The notes: generated from the letters alone by a model not told the origin. Positions 1 through 6,151 are shown, numbered from the stretch's first letter. The stretch is DNA of 6,315 nucleotides from Pseudomonadota bacterium (GCA_021798675.1 JAJZGE010000118.1:1-6315); one strand, 5' to 3'. Made by a program: numbers and translations.

Positions 1-391
1 GCCGCGCGCGCTCGTGCAGCGGCACACCGAGCTTCTCGTACGTCTCCAGCAGTTTCGGATCGACCTCGTCCAGCGACTTCAGGCCGGCCTTGGGCGCGGC
101 GTAGTAGCTCAGCGCCTGGTAGTCGATCGGGTCGATCTTCAGCCTGGCCCAGTCCGGCGTCGGCATGGTCAGCCAGTGGCGGTAGGCCTCGAGCCGCCAC
201 TGCGTCATCCACTCCGGCTCGCGCTTGATCGCGGAGAGCTGGCGGATGATGTCCTCGCTCAGGCCCGGCGGCAGGCTGGTCATCTCGATGTCGGTGACGA
301 AGCCGGCCGCGTAGCCGCGACCGAGCGCCTCGGCGACCTCGGCGTTGTCGCGCAGCGCGCTGCTGCTGTCGCTGGTCATGGTCTGGTTCAT
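1..391 (-). CDS. sufB: Fe-S cluster assembly protein SufB, N-terminal part (partial, runs off the window)
   Basis: SufB is the scaffold subunit of the cytosolic SufBCD complex, which builds Fe-S clusters with sulfur from SufS/SufE. About 130 N-terminal codons are visible; the 3' end lies beyond base 1. Recognisable family blocks are YAAGFVTDIE (about residues 27-36), IKREPEWM followed by WRLEAYRHWL, DYQALSYYAAPK and the later LGVPLHE. The ATG at 391 is chosen because the frame meets a stop at 434-436 and holds no other ATG, GTG or TTG upstream; a second in-frame ATG at 379 is possible. The cysteine-containing insert that E. coli SufB has after SYYSAP is absent: the sequence passes straight to AAPKAGLKSLDEVDP, as in many non-enteric SufB proteins. 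The gene follows the Rrf2 regulator gene on the same strand with 37 bases between that gene's stop codon and this start, so the two are probably one operon, with sufC, sufD and sufS expected beyond base 1. Confidence 0.95.
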   Translation of the reverse strand, partial: MNQTMTSDSSSALRDNAEVAEALGRGYAAGFVTDIEMTSLPPGLSEDIIRQLSAIKREPEWMTQWRLEAYRHWLTMPTPDWARLKIDPIDYQALSYYAAPKAGLKSLDEVDPKLLETYEKLGVPLHERAR

Positions 392-432
392 CCGGTGGCG
401 GCCTCGGCGGTACGTCGGGTCTGCGCGGTCAT
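388..432 (-). other. Possible 14-codon coupling ORF between the Rrf2 gene and sufB
   Basis: A small frame, MTAQTRRTAEAATG, starts with an ATG at 432 that overlaps the rrf2 stop as ATGA (TGA at 429-431). It ends with a TGA at 388-390 that overlaps the sufB ATG, again as ATGA. It therefore fills the gap between the two genes exactly. It has no clear Shine-Dalgarno sequence of its own. The likely role, if any, is to pass terminating ribosomes from the regulator gene to sufB (translational coupling) rather than to make a working peptide. Against it, the same frame stays open far upstream inside rrf2, as is common in GC-rich DNA, so the arrangement may be chance. Confidence 0.3.
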
Positions 433-863
433 GTCAGGGTCACGGCGATGCGCCGGCTCGGCGCCGGCCTCAGCATGTCGGCCAGGCTCACCGCGCGCAG
501 GGCGTTTTCCAGCACGTGGTTGATCCGCTGCCAGCTGCCGCGCACGCCGCACTGCGACTCGCGCTCGCACTGGCCCTCGGCCACGCCGCATTCGGTCATG
601 CCGATCGGCCCTTCCAGCGCCTCGACGATTTCCGCCAGCGAGATTTCGCTAGCCGGTCGCGCCAGCCGGTAGCCGCCGTTGACGCCGCGAAACGATTCGA
701 CCAGCGCCGCATGGCCGAGCGCCTTCAGCAGCTTGCTCACCGTGGGCAACTCCAGCCGCGTCTCGTCGGCGATCTGCACCGTGCTCAGCACGTCGTGCGG
801 ATGCGCGGCGATGCAGGTCATCACCACGGTGGCGTAATCGGTGAGTCGGCTGACGCGGAGCAT
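429..863 (-). CDS. Rrf2-family SUF operon transcriptional regulator (IscR/SufR-like)
   Basis: This 144-residue protein has the layout of an Rrf2 winged-helix regulator. It begins MLRVSRLTDYATV, followed by a helix-turn-helix over roughly residues 26-57 and a wing carrying FRGVNGGYRLAR at about 58-69. Three cysteines, Cys92, Cys99 and Cys105, sit in ECGVAEGQC...SQCGVRGSW, matching the cluster-ligand region of IscR-type proteins. It is therefore expected to bind an Fe-S cluster and adjust suf expression to cluster supply. The ATG at 863 is preferred; a GTG at 872 would add three residues (reading MRRM). An AGG lies 12 bases upstream of the ATG, so the ribosome site is only fair. Its position directly before sufB fits the SUF system assembly regulator subgroup seen in xanthomonads. 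It probably controls itself and sufB from the promoter at 902-930. I give no symbol because naming of this subgroup (sufR, iscR, rrf2) is inconsistent. Confidence 0.93.
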   Translation of the reverse strand: MLRVSRLTDYATVVMTCIAAHPHDVLSTVQIADETRLELPTVSKLLKALGHAALVESFRGVNGGYRLARPASEISLAEIVEALEGPIGMTECGVAEGQCERESQCGVRGSWQRINHVLENALRAVSLADMLRPAPSRRIAVTLT

Positions 864-887
864 ACGGCGCACGGGCCTGCATGGCTT

Positions 888-914
888 GAATCGGGACTAA
901 AATGGTACTGATTC
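888..914. promoter_or_regulatory. Imperfect 27-bp palindrome, candidate operator for the Rrf2 regulator
   Basis: The outer arms GAATC (888-892) and GATTC (910-914) are perfect complements, and further symmetric matches continue inward to an AT-rich centre in otherwise GC-rich DNA. The centre reads GACTAAAATGGTA (895-907), which fits 11 of 13 positions of the core GACTRWWWYAGTC of the E. coli IscR type 1 site. It overlaps the predicted -10 box of the rrf2-suf promoter, as expected for autoregulation. The link to this regulator is inferred from position and symmetry. Confidence 0.5.
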
Positions 915-930
915 GTCCGACCGCGGTCAA
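902..930 (-). promoter_or_regulatory. Predicted sigma70 promoter of the rrf2-suf operon
   Basis: On the minus strand TTGACC (930-925) and TACCAT (907-902) are separated by exactly 17 bases, matching 5/6 and 4/6 of the -35 and -10 consensus. Transcription would start near 895, giving a leader of about 30 bases before the rrf2 ATG at 863. The -10 box lies inside the palindrome at 888-914, so a protein bound there would block or shape RNA polymerase binding. Confidence 0.55.
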
Positions 931-943
931 TGCAAGCGCATCG

Positions 944-960
944 CGCACCATGATCGGGCA
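944..960 (+). promoter_or_regulatory. Weak NtrC-like site upstream of the P-II gene
   Basis: CGCACC, five bases, CGGGCA matches 9 of 12 positions of the NtrC dyad TGCACC-N5-GGTGCA. Its centre lies about 118 bases before the predicted sigma54 start site, a normal distance for an NtrC enhancer. The right half is poor, so this is only suggestive. Confidence 0.25.
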
Positions 961-1043
961 ACTCCAGCGCAAATTGCCCGGCTTTAGTGCGCCCGCAGCA
1001 GGCTGGCAGCGGCAGCGGCCAGCGCCTGCGCCGCTGCGCGCGC

Positions 1044-1059
1044 TGGCATGCATCGTGCT
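1044..1059 (+). promoter_or_regulatory. Candidate sigma54 (-24/-12) promoter of the P-II gene
   Basis: TGGCATGCATCGTGCT matches the sigma54 consensus TGGCACG-N4-TTGCW at 10 of 12 defined positions. It keeps the essential GG and GC with 10 bases between them. Transcription would begin near 1070, leaving a leader of about 27 bases that contains the ribosome site CGGAGAG. I see no convincing sigma70 promoter on this strand between 863 and 1097. Confidence 0.5.
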
Positions 1060-1081
1060 GCCTCGCCTGCAGCGGCCATAG

Positions 1082-1435
<354 letters not shown>

Positions 1436-1457
1436 TGGCCGGGCAGCGAACCCCGCG

Positions 1458-1970
1458 CTAAGGGCGCACCGCCGTCACCTCGATCTCGACCAGATAGCCC
1501 GGATTGGCCAGCGCAGCCACCTGCATCGCCGAGCGCACCGGCAGTTGCGGCTGCGCGGCGGTGCCGAAGAACTGCGTGTAGCCCTGCATGAATCCGGCGA
1601 AATCCATCCTGCCGGTCTTGCCCCCGTCACTCTTGGCGGGAGGCGCGACCAGGAACACCTGCATCTTCACCACATCGCCCATGCCCAGTTGCAGGCTTTT
1701 CAGCTCGGCCTCGATCGCCTTCAGCACGCCGACCGTCTGGGCACGCGTATCGCCATAGGCGGCCACGCTGTCGCCCGGCGCCCTGGCGTCGAGCACCGGC
1801 GGCACCATGCCGCTGAGATACACCATGGTCCTGCCGGCCGGCACCTCGACCGCAGCGGAGATCGGGAACGTGCTGTGGTTGGGCAGCGGGTGGCGGATTA
1901 CCTGCTGCGCGCCGGCGGTCAGCGGAATCGTCAGCAGCAGCGACGACAGCAAGCGGGAGCGTATGCGCAT
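1458..1970 (-). CDS. Exported RidA (YjgF/YER057c/UK114) family protein
   Basis: RidA proteins hydrolyse reactive enamines and imines to keto compounds and ammonia, normally in the cytosol. This 170-residue member starts with a Sec signal peptide: MRIRSR, a hydrophobic stretch over residues 7-19, and likely cleavage after AGA near residue 21. The mature part has the RidA blocks YLSGMVPP (51-58), VVKMQVFLV (100-108), PVRSAMQVAAL (144-154) and VEIEVTAVRP (161-170). Arg146 and Glu164 align with E. coli RidA Arg105 and Glu120, so deaminase activity is plausible. The loop after residue 108 is longer than in E. coli RidA. The start at 1970 is chosen over an upstream in-frame start because GAGGAAA lies just before it and the signal peptide begins there. 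It is the last gene of the operon, 36 bases after the cytochrome gene. The substrate is unknown. Confidence 0.88.
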   Translation of the reverse strand: MRIRSRLLSSLLLTIPLTAGAQQVIRHPLPNHSTFPISAAVEVPAGRTMVYLSGMVPPVLDARAPGDSVAAYGDTRAQTVGVLKAIEAELKSLQLGMGDVVKMQVFLVAPPAKSDGGKTGRMDFAGFMQGYTQFFGTAAQPQLPVRSAMQVAALANPGYLVEIEVTAVRP

Positions 1971-2006
1971 GGGATTTCCTCGGTGGTCGACGGACGGGGA
2001 TCGCAC

Positions 2007-2459
2007 TCAGCGGCTGGCCTGATGCAGTGCCTGCACCTCGGCGGTGCTGATGGCATCGCGGTAGTGGTTGCCGAAATGCGTGCGGACGTAGTTGATCACG
2101 GCGGCCACCTGCTGGTCAGTCAGCGAGGCCGGCACGAAGAACGCCTCGTCGGACGGCCGCGGTTCGAACGACGGCATGTTGCGGCGGCCCTGCAGGATGG
2201 TCAGCGCCATGTAGCGCGACGAGGCCACGGTAGGGTTGCCGGCGAGAGCCGGATAGTGGCCTGCACCGCTGGCGCCGCGCCCGTCGGGCATGTGGCAGCC
2301 CTGGCAGATCTGCCGGTAGACCTGGCCGCCGTCGCGCGTTTGCAGCACGCCGGGCGCATGCGCGCCGGCGTTGTCAGCATGCACCATGCCGGCTGACAGC
2401 AGGCTGGCCAGCGTGAGCAGCAGGCTGGCGGGTTGCTTCATGCGCATTTTGCTTTTCAT
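2007..2459 (-). CDS. Secreted class I cytochrome c, likely electron acceptor of the amine oxidase
   Basis: This 150-residue protein carries one heme-binding motif, CQGCH (Cys52, Cys55, His56), within VYRQICQGCHMPDGRG. The probable sixth heme ligand is Met95 in RRNMPSF. Residues 1-28 form a Sec signal peptide with a leucine-rich core and likely cleavage after VHA. It is therefore a soluble or loosely attached periplasmic monoheme cytochrome c that moves electrons between a dehydrogenase and the respiratory chain. Its ATG at 2459 overlaps the amine oxidase stop as ATGA, and a TGGAG ribosome site lies upstream inside that gene, so translation of the two is probably coupled and their levels matched. 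Residues MRMKQP offer in-frame starts at 2447 and 2441 that would also leave a signal peptide. The partner role is inferred from the gene order. Confidence 0.92.
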   Translation of the reverse strand: MKSKMRMKQPASLLLTLASLLSAGMVHADNAGAHAPGVLQTRDGGQVYRQICQGCHMPDGRGASGAGHYPALAGNPTVASSRYMALTILQGRRNMPSFEPRPSDEAFFVPASLTDQQVAAVINYVRTHFGNHYRDAISTAEVQALHQASR

Positions 2460-4075
2460 GCGGTGGCTCCACTGGCCATGGCGCGCTGGTGCAACCGGCC
2501 GATCGCGTCCAGCGCGGAGGTCACCGCGCCTTCCTGCCAGGCCGGCAGGTAGGAGGCATGCTCGCCGGCCAGCACGATGCGGCCGTCGAAGCGGCACAGG
2601 TTGTCGTAGTGGCGGGCACGCGCTTCTTCCGTCCACATGCCGAAACAGCCCAGCGTGAACGGCGAGCGGTGCCACGCCACGGCGACGCCATGTTCAAACT
2701 CCTTGCGGTACTGCGGGTGGATCCGGCTGCCGTATTCCACCGCCTTGCTGATCCGCTGCGGCGGCGTCATCGCGGTGAACTCGGTGGCGTCCAGACCCCA
2801 CATGTAGGCGCCCAGCAATACACCCTTGCCGCCGCTGAAATAGCCGCTGCTGGGGTAGCTGATGTTGCCGATCGGCAGATCGGTATAGCTGATGCCGCCG
2901 TAGATCTGCTCGTCCTCTTCCCAGAAACGGCGCTTGAACTGCAGGCCGACCTTGACCGACGCCGCATACGGCACGGCGGCGATCGCTGCGGCCATCGGCG
3001 CGCCCACGTTGATCGGAATCTGGCCCAGGATCGACAGCGGGATGGTGCACACGCACCAGTCGGCGCGCGCGGCATGGCGGCTGCCGGGCACGCTGGTGTC
3101 CTCGAAGGTGGCGCTGACACCGCGTTCGTCCTGCTCGATCGCCACCACCTTGGCGTTGTAGCGGATCAGTGCGCCCAGCTCGCGCGCGAACGCCTCGCCG
3201 ATCCGCCCCATGCCGCCCACCGGCTGGAACAGCGTGGTCTGCATCTCGTAGTTGTCGCCCAGCGGCAGGCTCGCCCACAGTTGGGAATGCAGCAGCTCGG
3301 CCAGCCGCACCGGCTGCGAGAACACCGGTCGCGCGCTGAGGCCGCCGCCCGGGTCCTTGTCGAAGCCGCGCCGGGTGCCGGACAGCTCACCCTTCGCATA
3401 GGCGTAGTTCTGGTCCAGCGCGCCCCAGTGGCGCAGCGACTGCAGCAGCTTCTCCTGATCCTCGCGGCTGACCGCCGCGTCGAGTTGGCCACCGCGGGTG
3501 GCCTTGGCCAGCAGCTCGGCCACCTGGCCCTGATAGTCGGCCTTGACTGCGCGGAAGCGCTGGGGTTTGCCGCCGAACGCGTGGCTGTCGTGCAGGTAGG
3601 CGTTGTAATTGACCTGCACAAACGATTCCAGCGGCACGCCGAGCGTCCTGCAGTAGCCGAGGATGCCCTGGTGGTGATACGGCAACCGCCACGGTCCCGG
3701 ATTGATGTAAAGCCCCGGATCGAACCGACACTCCTGAGTGGCCCCACCCAGTTCGGTGTAACGGTCGCCACCGCGCAGCGTCCAGTTGCGACCGCCGGCG
3801 CGCGCGTTGTATTCCAGTACCTGCACCCGGTAGCCGGCCTTGCGCAATTCATAGGCGGCGACCATCCCGGCGATCCCCGCCCCCAGCACCAGCACGCTGG
3901 CGCCGCGCGGCGCCGCTCCCACGCGCGGCGGCCCGACGTACGGCGATTCGGCGGCGAGGCCCAGGCTGCTCATCGCCTGATACATCGCCGCGCCGCCCGC
4001 GCTCAGGCCGATCATGCGCAGCAGCTGCCGCCGCGTGATCGCCGTGCCCAGACTCCCGTCCGTCAGTTGCCCCAT
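2456..4075 (-). CDS. Tat-exported flavin amine oxidase (FAD-dependent, MAO/L-amino acid oxidase superfamily)
   Basis: This 539-residue flavoenzyme should oxidise an amine or amino acid to an imine. The N-terminus carries a twin-arginine signal, TRRQLLRMIG at residues 14-23, followed by a hydrophobic stretch, so it is exported folded with FAD bound. The FAD-binding region follows: GAGIAG (65-70), the ribose-binding acid in VLEYN (Glu88), and RAGGR (92-96). Other family marks are QPVGGMGRIGEAF (284-296), the conserved Lys375 in SVKVGLQF, which in MAOs holds a water near flavin N5, and the C-terminal VLAGEHASYLPAWQEGAV (501-518). The ATG at 4075 places the RR pair at 15-16. An upstream ATG at 4156 would add 27 residues but lies inside a likely -10 box. 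It is the first gene of the operon with the cytochrome c and RidA genes. Pairing with a cytochrome suggests it works as a dehydrogenase rather than a hydrogen-peroxide-forming oxidase. The substrate cannot be told from the sequence. Confidence 0.92.
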   Translation of the reverse strand: MGQLTDGSLGTAITRRQLLRMIGLSAGGAAMYQAMSSLGLAAESPYVGPPRVGAAPRGASVLVLGAGIAGMVAAYELRKAGYRVQVLEYNARAGGRNWTLRGGDRYTELGGATQECRFDPGLYINPGPWRLPYHHQGILGYCRTLGVPLESFVQVNYNAYLHDSHAFGGKPQRFRAVKADYQGQVAELLAKATRGGQLDAAVSREDQEKLLQSLRHWGALDQNYAYAKGELSGTRRGFDKDPGGGLSARPVFSQPVRLAELLHSQLWASLPLGDNYEMQTTLFQPVGGMGRIGEAFARELGALIRYNAKVVAIEQDERGVSATFEDTSVPGSRHAARADWCVCTIPLSILGQIPINVGAPMAAAIAAVPYAASVKVGLQFKRRFWEEDEQIYGGISYTDLPIGNISYPSSGYFSGGKGVLLGAYMWGLDATEFTAMTPPQRISKAVEYGSRIHPQYRKEFEHGVAVAWHRSPFTLGCFGMWTEEARARHYDNLCRFDGRIVLAGEHASYLPAWQEGAVTSALDAIGRLHQRAMASGATA

Positions 4076-4149
4076 CCGCTGCCCCCGTTCAGCTGTGTGC
4101 CATGCAGCCGCTGCCACGCGGTGCGCGCATCGCCGTGTGATCCGCAGGT

Positions 4150-4160
4150 CATTCATAGCA
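4150..4160 (-). promoter_or_regulatory. Possible extended -10 promoter of the amine oxidase operon
   Basis: On the minus strand TGCTATGAAT (4160-4151) resembles an extended -10 element (TGnTATAAT). A weak -35 candidate, TTGCGT, lies 15 bases upstream. Transcription would start near 4145, about 70 bases before the ATG at 4075. If real, it rules out the in-frame ATG at 4156 as the start of the amine oxidase. No clear promoter was found for amgK on the other strand of this 198-base divergent region. Confidence 0.3.
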
Positions 4161-4273
4161 CAAGCTGCTGCAACGCAATAATCGCCTGGTGCGCGCGCCG
4201 GTTGCCGGGCGGCGAGGTTCTCGTGCGCTCTCGCTGGCGCTAAGCTGAGCGGCTTCCGGCTGATCCGAGCGAC

Positions 4274-5284
4274 ATGCAAAACCCTGCCCGCATTGCTGCC
4301 CGACTCGCCTGGACCCGGGCTGCCTTGGGCGATCCTGCGCTGCAGCTCGCTTCGGCTTCGGCCGATGCCAGCTTTCGCAGCTACTGGCGCACGAACCATC
4401 AGGGGCAAAGCTGGATCGTGATGGATTCGCCGCCCGCGCAGGAGGACCCGCAGCCGTGGCTGGCGATCGGCGCACGGCTGGCCGCCGCCGGACTGCATGT
4501 GCCGGCGGTGCGGGCGCACGACCTGCAGCAGGGATTCCTGCTGATCGAGGATCTGGGCTCCGCGCTCTACCTGCCCGCCCTCGTCGAGGACACGGTGGAT
4601 GCGCTGTACGGCGCGGCGATGAACGCGCTGCTGCGCATGCAGCGCGACGTCGACGTGACGGGCCTGCCGCCCTACGACCACGCCTTCCTGCAGCGCGAGC
4701 TGGAGCTCATGCCGGTGTGGTTCCTCGGCCGGCACCTCGGCCACGTGACCGATGCGCCCGAGCAGCTGCTGCTGCAGGATGCGTTCGACCTGCTGCTGCA
4801 CGAGGCGCTGGCGCAACCGCGCTGCTTCGTGCACCGCGATTTCCACAGCCGCAACCTGCTGGTGGTCGGCGACAACAATCCGGGCATCATCGACTTCCAG
4901 GGCGCCCTGCTTGGCCCGCTCACCTACGACCTCGCCTCGCTGCTGCGCGACTGCTACATCGCGTGGGATCCCGCGCGGGTGGAAGGCTGGGTCGAGGACT
5001 ACCGCCAGCGCCTGCAGCAGGCCGGGCTGATCGACGCCAGCGTCGACCGCGCGCGCTTCCTGCGCTGGTTCGACCTGATCGGCCTGCAGCGTCATCTCAA
5101 GGTGCTCGGCATCTTCTGCCGGCTCGCCTACCGCGACGGCAAGCCCGGCTATCTTGACGACCTGCCGCGCGTGTACCGCTACGTGATCGAGGTGGCCAGC
5201 CGCTACCCCGGGCTGGCCGCGCTGGCGGCGCTGCTCGAACGCAGCGTCGGCGCCCGCGACCTGCGCCTGCCGACAGCGGCATGA
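4274..5284 (+). CDS. amgK: N-acetylmuramate/N-acetylglucosamine 1-kinase AmgK
   Basis: AmgK phosphorylates MurNAc (and GlcNAc) at the anomeric carbon with ATP, as the first step of a peptidoglycan recycling route that bypasses MurA and so the fosfomycin target. The 336-residue protein has the aminoglycoside phosphotransferase (protein-kinase-like) fold. An N-lobe with SFRSYWRT (33-40) and IVMDSPP is followed by the hinge-like LLIEDLG (89-95). The catalytic loop is HRDFHSRN with Asp189 and Asn194, and the metal-binding DFQGA has Asp207. LTYDLASLLRD (217-227) then follows, with a helical C-terminus. The family assignment is firmed by the neighbour: its TGA overlaps the murU ATG as ATGA, the classic amgK-murU pair. 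The ATG at 4274 has only a weak GAG ribosome site. In Pseudomonas the pair lies near lptD; here the amine oxidase operon takes that flank. Confidence 0.93.
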   Translation: MQNPARIAARLAWTRAALGDPALQLASASADASFRSYWRTNHQGQSWIVMDSPPAQEDPQPWLAIGARLAAAGLHVPAVRAHDLQQGFLLIEDLGSALYLPALVEDTVDALYGAAMNALLRMQRDVDVTGLPPYDHAFLQRELELMPVWFLGRHLGHVTDAPEQLLLQDAFDLLLHEALAQPRCFVHRDFHSRNLLVVGDNNPGIIDFQGALLGPLTYDLASLLRDCYIAWDPARVEGWVEDYRQRLQQAGLIDASVDRARFLRWFDLIGLQRHLKVLGIFCRLAYRDGKPGYLDDLPRVYRYVIEVASRYPGLAALAALLERSVGARDLRLPTAA

Positions 5285-6000
5285 GACACGCGCTGATCTT
5301 CGCCGCCGGGCTGGGCGAGCGCATGCGTCCGCTGACCGAGCGCACGCCCAAGCCGTTGCTGCCGGTGGGCGGCAAGCCGCTGATCGTGTGGCAGCTGGAA
5401 AAACTGGCGGCAGCCGGCGTGCACTACGTGGTGATCAACACCGCGCACCTGGCCGAGCAGTTTCCCGACACCCTGGGCGACGGCGCGCGCTGGGGCCTGC
5501 GCATCCGCTATGCCTACGAGGGACCGACCCCGCTGGAAACCGGCGGCGGCATGCTCAACGCGCTGCCGCTGCTGGGGCCGGAGCCGTTCCTCGCGCTCAG
5601 CGGCGACGTCTGGTGCGACGCCGACTTCAGCGCGCTGCCGCTGGCGCCGGCGGGGCTGGCGCAGCTGCTGATGGTCGACAACCCGGCGCATCACCCGCAC
5701 GGCGATTTCGCGCTGGATGCGCAGGGCCTGCTGCACGATGCGGGCACGCGCAAGCTCACCTACAGCGGCATCGGCGTCTTCCACCCCGCGCTGCTGCGCG
5801 ACTGGCGCACCGTGATCGACGACGACGCCGTGGCCCGGAGCACACCGCCGCGTTTCAAACTCGCCCCGCTGCTGCGCGCGGCGATGGCGCACGATCAAGT
5901 CAGCGGCAGCCATCATCACGGCCGCTGGACCGATGTGGGCACGCCGCTGCGGCTGGCGCAGCTGCAAGCCGAGCTGCGCGGCCATCCCGACGCAGTGTGA
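5281..6000 (+). CDS. murU: N-acetylmuramate alpha-1-phosphate uridylyltransferase MurU
   Basis: MurU joins UTP and MurNAc alpha-1-phosphate to give UDP-MurNAc and pyrophosphate in the cytosol, feeding recycled sugar back into cell-wall synthesis. The 239-residue protein is a single-domain sugar-nucleotide transferase. It has the signature FAAGLGERMRPLTERTPKPL (residues 7-26, with Arg14 and Lys24 for the nucleotide phosphates), LETGGGMLNAL (85-95), the metal-binding aspartate Asp109 in LALSGDVWCDADF, and a second conserved acid, Asp218, in GRWTDVGTP. The length fits MurU and lacks the extra C-terminal domain of the bifunctional GlmU enzymes. The start at 5281 overlaps the amgK stop and has no strong ribosome site of its own, which points to translational coupling. 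A generic nucleotidyltransferase label would also fit, but the amgK partner makes MurU the best call. Confidence 0.93.
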   Translation: MRHALIFAAGLGERMRPLTERTPKPLLPVGGKPLIVWQLEKLAAAGVHYVVINTAHLAEQFPDTLGDGARWGLRIRYAYEGPTPLETGGGMLNALPLLGPEPFLALSGDVWCDADFSALPLAPAGLAQLLMVDNPAHHPHGDFALDAQGLLHDAGTRKLTYSGIGVFHPALLRDWRTVIDDDAVARSTPPRFKLAPLLRAAMAHDQVSGSHHHGRWTDVGTPLRLAQLQAELRGHPDAV

Positions 6001-6014
6001 GCAGCCTTCGTGGC

Positions 6015-6089
6015 GGGAGCGACTTCCGTCGCGATGTTCTTGCACTGCCGCAGCATCAAGGCTGGAGCATCGCGACGGAAGTCGCTCCC
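6015..6089. repeat. REP-like inverted pair (BIME-type element) after murU
   Basis: Two 22-base units, 6015-6036 and 6068-6089, are perfect inverted copies separated by 31 bases. Each unit also contains its own small hairpin, GCGAC-TTCC-GTCGC (6019-6032) and its complement (6072-6085). This nested design, starting GGGAGCGACTT and ending GTCGCGATG, is typical of the REP elements scattered between genes in Xanthomonadaceae and Pseudomonas, which are spread by RAYT (TnpA-REP) transposases. It starts 14 bases after the murU stop, so it could form the 3' end of the amgK-murU transcript and protect it or stop transcription. No transposase gene is in the window. Confidence 0.85.
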
Positions 6090-6103
6090 ACACGGCACCA
6101 GGC

Positions 6104-6131
6104 AAAACGGCCCGGTTTTCACCGGGCCGTT
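6104..6131 (-). terminator. Intrinsic terminator of the secF transcript
   Basis: On the minus strand AACGGCCCGGT, a GAAA tetraloop and ACCGGGCCGTT form a perfect 11-bp stem, followed by two more T to make a short TTTT run. It lies 20 bases past the secF stop. On the plus strand the stem is followed only by ATT, so it should work mainly for secF, though it may also slow readthrough from murU. Confidence 0.8.
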
Positions 6132-6151
6132 ATTCCGGACCTGCCGCCAGC

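Noticed and set aside
14..911. Plus-strand frames opposite sufB and rrf2 (14-523 and 345-911)
   Set aside because: They are antisense to well-supported genes, show no domain or ribosome site, and have compositions typical of shadow frames.
955..980. Inverted repeat CGGGCAA ... TTGCCCG with a 12-base loop upstream of the P-II gene
   Set aside because: The stem is only 7 bp with a large loop and no T run, so it is neither a terminator nor a recognised operator; GC-rich DNA gives such repeats by chance.
4076..4156. Alternative amine oxidase start at 4156, which would add a second Arg-Arg pair (ITRRCAHRV)
   Set aside because: There is no ribosome site, no hydrophobic stretch follows that pair, and the ATG falls inside a possible -10 box.
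2489..4243. A 584-codon open frame on the plus strand, antisense to the amine oxidase and extending into the divergent region
   Set aside because: It mirrors a gene with clear FAD and Tat motifs, its protein is rich in Arg, His and Ala with no recognisable domain, and long antisense frames are common in GC-rich DNA.
4201..4273. Search for an amgK promoter on the plus strand (TTCTCG, 17 bases, TAAGCT at 4218-4246)
   Set aside because: The hexamers match the consensus too poorly to report as a promoter.
4076..5095. Upstream extension of the amine oxidase frame on the minus strand, making an apparent 879-residue protein
   Set aside because: The extension runs antisense through amgK, has low-complexity composition, and the Tat signal marks the true N-terminus near 4075.
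5203..6105. A 300-codon minus-strand frame opposite murU
   Set aside because: It is an antisense shadow of a gene with intact nucleotidyltransferase motifs, and it runs through the REP-like pair.
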